NCBI GenBank assembly: GCA_963682005.1
Contig: OY820914.1
Coordinates: forward strand, 4,712,001-4,776,000
Origin: CAIYUC01 sp963682005
GTDB taxonomy: Bacteria; Bacteroidota; Bacteroidia; Bacteroidales; FEN-979
DNA length: 64,000 bases
Reading direction: 5' to 3'
A program made the position numbers and the translations under genes. Under the pieces are notes generated by a model that was given only the letters and a program-made list of their open reading frames with translations, ran no database searches and was not told the origin of the DNA. Below are positions 60,588 through 64,000 of this stretch, in pieces (the first letter of the stretch is position 1; each line of letters begins with the position of its first letter).

Positions 60588-61718
60588 ATGAAGTTTGAGA
60601 TAAAAGCCCTTGATCCAACATCATCTGCACGATCGGGAACCCTAATAACAGATCATGGAGCCATCGAAACTCCATTTTTTATGCCTGTCGGAACAGCAGG
60701 TGCTGTAAAAGGTTTGCACATGAAAGAACTGAGGGAGGATGTAAGGGCACAGATCATGCTCAGCAACACCTATCACCTGTTCCTGCGGCCCGGTACTGAC
60801 ATTGTTGAAAAAGCAGGCGGGATCCATAAGTTCAACGGCTGGGAAAAGCCCATTTTGACCGACAGTGGCGGATACCAGATCTATTCAATGACTGACATCC
60901 GGAAATTTACCGAAGACGGGGTGGTATTTCATTCTCATATTGACGGATCGAAGCATTACTTCACGCCGGAAAGAGCAATTGACATACAGCGTTCGCTTGG
61001 AGCCGACATTATCATGGCATTTGATGAATGCACGCCATGGCCCTGCGAATATGAGTACGCAAGGAATTCCATGGATATCACCCACCGGTGGCTTGACAGG
61101 TGCCTGGAGCAATTCGGCCGGACAAGTTGTCCGCACGGGTACACACAGGCCTTGTTCCCAATAGTCCAGGGCAGTGTTTTCAAAGATTTGAGAAGCAGAT
61201 CGGCTGAATATATTTCGAATAAGAAGGGGGACGGAAATGCAATCGGTGGATTATCCGTAGGTGAACCCGCGGAAATGATGTATGAAATGACCGATCTCGT
61301 TTGCAGAATACTCCCGGCAGATAAACCACGTTACTTAATGGGTGTCGGAACCCCGGCAAACATCCTGGAGAGCATTGCACTGGGTATCGATATGTTCGAT
61401 TGCGTAATACCGACAAGGAACGGAAGGAACGGGATGCTGTTCACACGGGAAGGCATAATCAACATCAGGAATGAGAAGTGGAAGGATGATTTTTCACCTT
61501 TAGAAGAAGATGGAGATGTATTTGCCGACCAGGAGTATTCCAAGGCATACCTGAGACACCTTTTTGTTTCAAAGGAAATGCTTGCCGGAATGATTGCCAC
61601 CATTCACAATCTTGGATTTTATATGTGGCTGATGAAAGAGTCGAGACTAAAAATTTGCGAAGGTACTTTTTCGGTATGGAAAGATGTCATGGTAAAAAAA
61701 CTGATGTCAAGAAGGTAA
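60588..61718 (+). CDS. tgt: Queuine/preQ1 tRNA-guanine transglycosylase
   Basis: The protein has 376 residues. It exchanges guanine 34 of tRNAs with GUN anticodons for the queuosine precursor preQ1. Motifs are ETPFFMPVGTAGAVKG, LSNTYHLFLRPG, LTDSGGYQIYSM (catalytic Asp in DSGG), IMAFDECTPWP, FPIVQGSVFKDLR, GGLSVGE, DMFDCVIPTRNGRNGMLFT (second catalytic Asp), and IHNLGFY near the end. The usual zinc cysteines (CxCxxC before the RNYSRAYLRHL block) are absent: the sequence reads EEDGDVFADQEYSKAYLRHL. The histidine is kept. I believe this loss is shared by other Bacteroidota, but I have not verified it here. Confidence 0.95.
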   Translation: MKFEIKALDPTSSARSGTLITDHGAIETPFFMPVGTAGAVKGLHMKELREDVRAQIMLSNTYHLFLRPGTDIVEKAGGIHKFNGWEKPILTDSGGYQIYSMTDIRKFTEDGVVFHSHIDGSKHYFTPERAIDIQRSLGADIIMAFDECTPWPCEYEYARNSMDITHRWLDRCLEQFGRTSCPHGYTQALFPIVQGSVFKDLRSRSAEYISNKKGDGNAIGGLSVGEPAEMMYEMTDLVCRILPADKPRYLMGVGTPANILESIALGIDMFDCVIPTRNGRNGMLFTREGIINIRNEKWKDDFSPLEEDGDVFADQEYSKAYLRHLFVSKEMLAGMIATIHNLGFYMWLMKESRLKICEGTFSVWKDVMVKKLMSRR

Positions 61719-61763
61719 AAAAGAAGCCGGTGAATGGATGACAGAAGCTATTAAATTGCAGTT

Positions 61764-61824
61764 GTAGCCTGTAGCCTGTTCCCGCTTACGCGGGAATGAC
61801 GGCAAGGCGAATGCCTGTAGCCTG
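61764..61824. repeat. Composite heptamer array with palindromic core
   Basis: gcctgta, gcctgtt, then a core (61780-61812) starting with a perfect 6 bp stem, tcccgc-ttac-gcggga, then gcctgta, gcctgaa. It has the same plan as 19128-19276. It lies just before the LptF/G gene. Confidence 0.88.
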
Positions 61825-61836
61825 AAAAAAGTTTAA

Positions 61837-62913
61837 ATGAAGATCATCGATAAATACATCATAAAGAAATTCCTGGGGACGTTCTTTTTTTCGCTCATCC
61901 TGTTGATTTTTATTGTCATTATCTTCGATATCTCCGAGCATATCGATGAATTCCTCAAACATGACACCCCACTGAAAGCAATCATCTTCGATTATTACCT
62001 GAATTTTATCCCTCACTTTGTAAACCTGTTCAGTTACCTGTTCGTGTTTATTGCAGTGATCTTCTTCACGGCGAGGATGGCGGCAAACACAGAGATCGTG
62101 GCAATCCTGAGCTCCGGGATCAGCTTTTGGAGGATGATGTATCCTTATCTCCTTTCCGCTGCGATCCTCGGGATGATGTCGCTGTTCCTGGGAAATTTCA
62201 TCATTCCATATACGAACAGGGGAAAGCTTGCATTTGAGCGGTTGTACATCAAGGATCCGAGGCGGTTCACCGATATGAACATTCACAAACAAATCAGTCC
62301 CGGAACTTTCATTTACATGGAAAACTTCAACATTGAGACGAAGTCGGGATGGAAATTTTCGCTTGAACGTTTCAAAGGAAGAGAGCTGGAATACAAACTT
62401 TCGGCCGACAAGATCACCTGGGACAGCATCCATTCGGGCTGGACGCTGAACAGATATTTTATCCACAGGATCAACGGCCAGCATGAAAGTATTGAGAAAG
62501 GGATAAAAAAAGACACTGTACTTCCACTTACCCCAACCGACTTCCTGGAAGATATCGAGGAAGTTTCGGTTATGAACTACTTTGTTCTTCAGCAGCATAT
62601 CAAGCAAAAAGAGTTGCGCGGTGACCCGGATGTGATCAAATTCAAGGTGAAGAAATATGAACGGCTGGCATTCCCGTTTGCAACCCTTGTGCTTACACTG
62701 ATCGGAGTTTCCGTTTCCAGCAGGAAAGTTCGTGGCGGGATCGGCTTCAACCTTGGGCTTGGTCTTGCACTTACTTTTCTCTATATCCTGTTCATGCAGG
62801 TCTTTACCGTAATGGCCACCTTCGGAAATTTCCCTGCCCTGCTGGCGGTCTGGACGCCAAATCTGCTCTTTGGAATTGTCGCATTGGTCCTGGTGAGGAT
62901 GGCACCGAAATAG
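61837..62913 (+). CDS. LptF/LptG family LPS export permease
   Basis: The protein has 358 residues of the YjgP/YjgQ family. It has three N-terminal helices (about 12-35, 52-85, 98-120), a periplasmic domain (about 130-265, jellyroll-like), and three C-terminal helices (about 275-355). It forms the membrane part of the LptB2FG exporter that pulls LPS from the inner membrane. The start MKIIDKYIIKKFLGTFFFSLIL is typical. Only one of the two permeases is here. It sits 118 bp after tgt with a composite repeat between, so cotranscription is possible but unproven. Confidence 0.9.
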   Translation: MKIIDKYIIKKFLGTFFFSLILLIFIVIIFDISEHIDEFLKHDTPLKAIIFDYYLNFIPHFVNLFSYLFVFIAVIFFTARMAANTEIVAILSSGISFWRMMYPYLLSAAILGMMSLFLGNFIIPYTNRGKLAFERLYIKDPRRFTDMNIHKQISPGTFIYMENFNIETKSGWKFSLERFKGRELEYKLSADKITWDSIHSGWTLNRYFIHRINGQHESIEKGIKKDTVLPLTPTDFLEDIEEVSVMNYFVLQQHIKQKELRGDPDVIKFKVKKYERLAFPFATLVLTLIGVSVSSRKVRGGIGFNLGLGLALTFLYILFMQVFTVMATFGNFPALLAVWTPNLLFGIVALVLVRMAPK

Positions 62914-62969
62914 ATGGTGAGATAGCGAGATAGCGAGATGGTGAGATAGCGAAATAGCGAAATAGTAAA
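62914..62969. repeat. Octamer array after the permease gene
   Basis: gagatagc, gagatggt, gagatagc, gaaatagc and gaaatagt repeat with an 8 bp period directly after the stop codon. Confidence 0.85.
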
Positions 62970-63060
62970 TATGCTGATTACGCTTTCACGTGGGCTTTCA
63001 TTGGATTATTGTGCAAAGGTTGAGGATGGAGAATAGAGAAAGAATCTGCCCTGGTCGTTT

Positions 63061-63092
63061 CATCACCCTATGACCTGATCACTTCATCACCC
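63061..63092. repeat. Second short octamer array in the same gap
   Basis: catcaccc, tatgacct, gatcactt, catcaccc: four units at 8 bp spacing. Confidence 0.6.
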
Positions 63093-63179
63093 GAGCATTT
63101 TCCCCAGAAAATTATCGCGAAAGATTAATTAAGACCCAAAATCTGTCGTATCTTTATTGTACAATTAAACTGCTTCCTT

Positions 63180-63407
63180 ATGGAAACTTTTGAGAAAATC
63201 CTGGACCTTAACAATGAGTATGAGGCAACCCTCCTCAGTGAGGTCCTGAAGGATAAGAATATCCCCTTCGGGATCGTATCATCCGGAGATTCCGCCATGG
63301 GTGGTATATGGGAACTGGAGAACGGATGGGGTTATGTGGAAGCCCCGTTGGAATTCAAGGATGAAATTACCTCCATTTACGAGGAGATCTCGAAGCAGGT
63401 GAATTAG
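63180..63407 (+). CDS. DUF2007-like small protein
   Basis: The protein has 75 residues. The pattern METFEKILDLNNEYEATLLSEVLKDKNIPF, with a helix after the first strand, then GWGYVEAPLEFKDEI, matches the putative signal-transducing DUF2007 (GlnB-like hairpin) family. It is cytosolic. Its function is unknown. It lies alone between array-rich gaps. Confidence 0.65.
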   Translation: METFEKILDLNNEYEATLLSEVLKDKNIPFGIVSSGDSAMGGIWELENGWGYVEAPLEFKDEITSIYEEISKQVN

Positions 63408-63412
63408 CCGAA

Positions 63413-63462
63413 GGTTATGTGCTTCTAGCTTCGAGCCTCGTGCTGCGTACTTCGGGTGTCAG
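63413..63462. repeat. Degenerate heptamer array before the ispE end
   Basis: gcttcta, gcttcga, gcctcgt, gctgcgt, acttcgg: 7 bp period, 3' of the DUF2007-like gene. Confidence 0.65.
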
Positions 63463-63491
63463 CAAAATCGGTGTTGAAAGAAGAATATTTA

Positions 63492-64000
63492 TCATTCCGA
63501 AAGCCATTGAAAACAATCATCGAACCTGACCTCAGGACATTCACGTTTTCTGAATAAGCCATACACGGCAGAACCGCTTCCACTCATCGAAACATAAACC
63601 GCACCTGAATCATATAACCTGTTTTTTATTTCTTGTAACTCTGGATGAGCCCGGAAGACTGGTATTTCAAAATCATTCACAAGTGTGGATCTCCAATCGC
63701 CGGCCGGCCCGGAAATAATTTCTCTCAAATCTGCCATCGGGGAATTGACATACCCCTGCGAATCCAACATGGCATATGCTTTTGCAGTGTTCACGTGGAT
63801 GGGAGGAACAACGATTACAAGGGTAAACACAGATAGATCCACAGTCTGTGTCTTAAACCGGTCTCCTTTTTCAACTGCATAAACAGGTTTATTCCGGACG
63901 AAAAAGGCACAGTCACTGCCGAGGCGGCGGGCATAGGTCATCATATCTTCCTCTGACAGGCCAAGGCGGAACAGGTCATTCAGGATCCTGATCGTTGCAG
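63492..64000 (-). CDS. ispE: 4-diphosphocytidyl-2-C-methyl-D-erythritol kinase, C-terminal part (cut by window edge)
   Basis: IspE phosphorylates the CDP-methylerythritol intermediate of the non-mevalonate isoprenoid pathway. The frame is open to the right edge: the residues before the ATG at 63944 read LNDLFRLGLSEED, which belongs to the protein, so that ATG is internal. Family blocks seen are GSDCAFFVRNKPV (GHMP kinase motif with SD), VVPPIHVNTAKAY, LVNDFEIPV and MSGSGSAVYGLF (third GHMP motif). About 170 residues are visible, so the N-terminal part with the first ATP motif is outside the window. Confidence 0.93.
   Translation of the reverse strand, partial: ATIRILNDLFRLGLSEEDMMTYARRLGSDCAFFVRNKPVYAVEKGDRFKTQTVDLSVFTLVIVVPPIHVNTAKAYAMLDSQGYVNSPMADLREIISGPAGDWRSTLVNDFEIPVFRAHPELQEIKNRLYDSGAVYVSMSGSGSAVYGLFRKRECPEVRFDDCFQWLSE

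Noticed and set aside
1..64000. tRNA, rRNA, tmRNA or other RNA genes
   Set aside because: No gap contains a cloverleaf or conserved rRNA stretch that I could recognise; most gaps are short or filled by arrays.

Overview
The window comes from a bacterium of the phylum Bacteroidota, most likely Bacteroidales-like. Six secreted proteins end in type IX secretion (T9SS) type A sorting domains. Other pointers are an Omp28-type protein, Bacteroidota-style promoters (a TTTG or TTG box, 18-20 bp, then TAnnTTTG), A-rich translation starts, an LptD/OstA/MCE/LptF envelope set, menaquinone synthesis by the futalosine route, and a DUF2027-Smr protein. I saw no rRNA, tRNA, CRISPR array, phage or insertion sequence. 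Gene order is mosaic, with many short operons on both strands, and it reads as core chromosome rather than a genomic island.

Layout. 0-10 kb: metK 3' end, a CYTH protein, two divergent T9SS cargos (one Omp28-like), DUF2027-Smr, a FadL-type porin with a GDSL lipoprotein, rdgB, ddl and a PASTA protein. 10-25 kb: a T9SS protein, an RluD-type pseudouridine synthase, plsC, mqnE, a Lys-C-like T9SS protease, a T9SS choice-of-anchor J protein, an MFS transporter overlapping mqnB, mqnD, a frameshifted LysA-like decarboxylase and hldD. 25-40 kb: a 1651-residue T9SS protein with 11 PKD-like repeats, a HExxH/propeller/barrel protein, an M16 protease, and the archaeal-type amidotransferase pair gatD/gatE. 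40-47 kb: an OstA-like protein, an MCE protein, an amidase, LptD and RidA. 47-56 kb: an ECF sigma factor / membrane anti-sigma-like protein / TPR-CHAT protein operon, a TolB-like lipoprotein, a prolyl-oligopeptidase-like lipoprotein lacking two catalytic residues, and an orphan lipoprotein. 56-64 kb: hutU, an ECF sigma factor overlapping a glycosyltransferase, tgt, an LptF/G permease, a DUF2007-like protein and the 3' part of ispE.

The strongest unexplained signal is a class of degenerate tandem arrays with a period of 7 or 8 bp. They occupy many gene boundaries (about 20 loci). The unit sequence differs between most loci while the period is kept. Some fold into hairpins between convergent genes, some share a common core, and three run into coding sequence: in frame inside the LysA-like decarboxylase, in the linker of the cell-wall amidase, and at the RluD C terminus. 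Other notable items are the apparent pseudo-peptidase at 53-55 kb, a one-base deletion in a G run of the decarboxylase, the archaeal-type GatDE pair, a Tgt without its zinc cysteines, and the sigma/anti-sigma/CHAT operon.

Functionally, much of the window serves the cell envelope: LPS transport and core sugar (LptD, OstA-like, LptF/G, HldD), peptidoglycan (Ddl, amidase), phospholipid (PlsC), outer-membrane uptake (FadL, MCE) and T9SS secretion of surface proteins.
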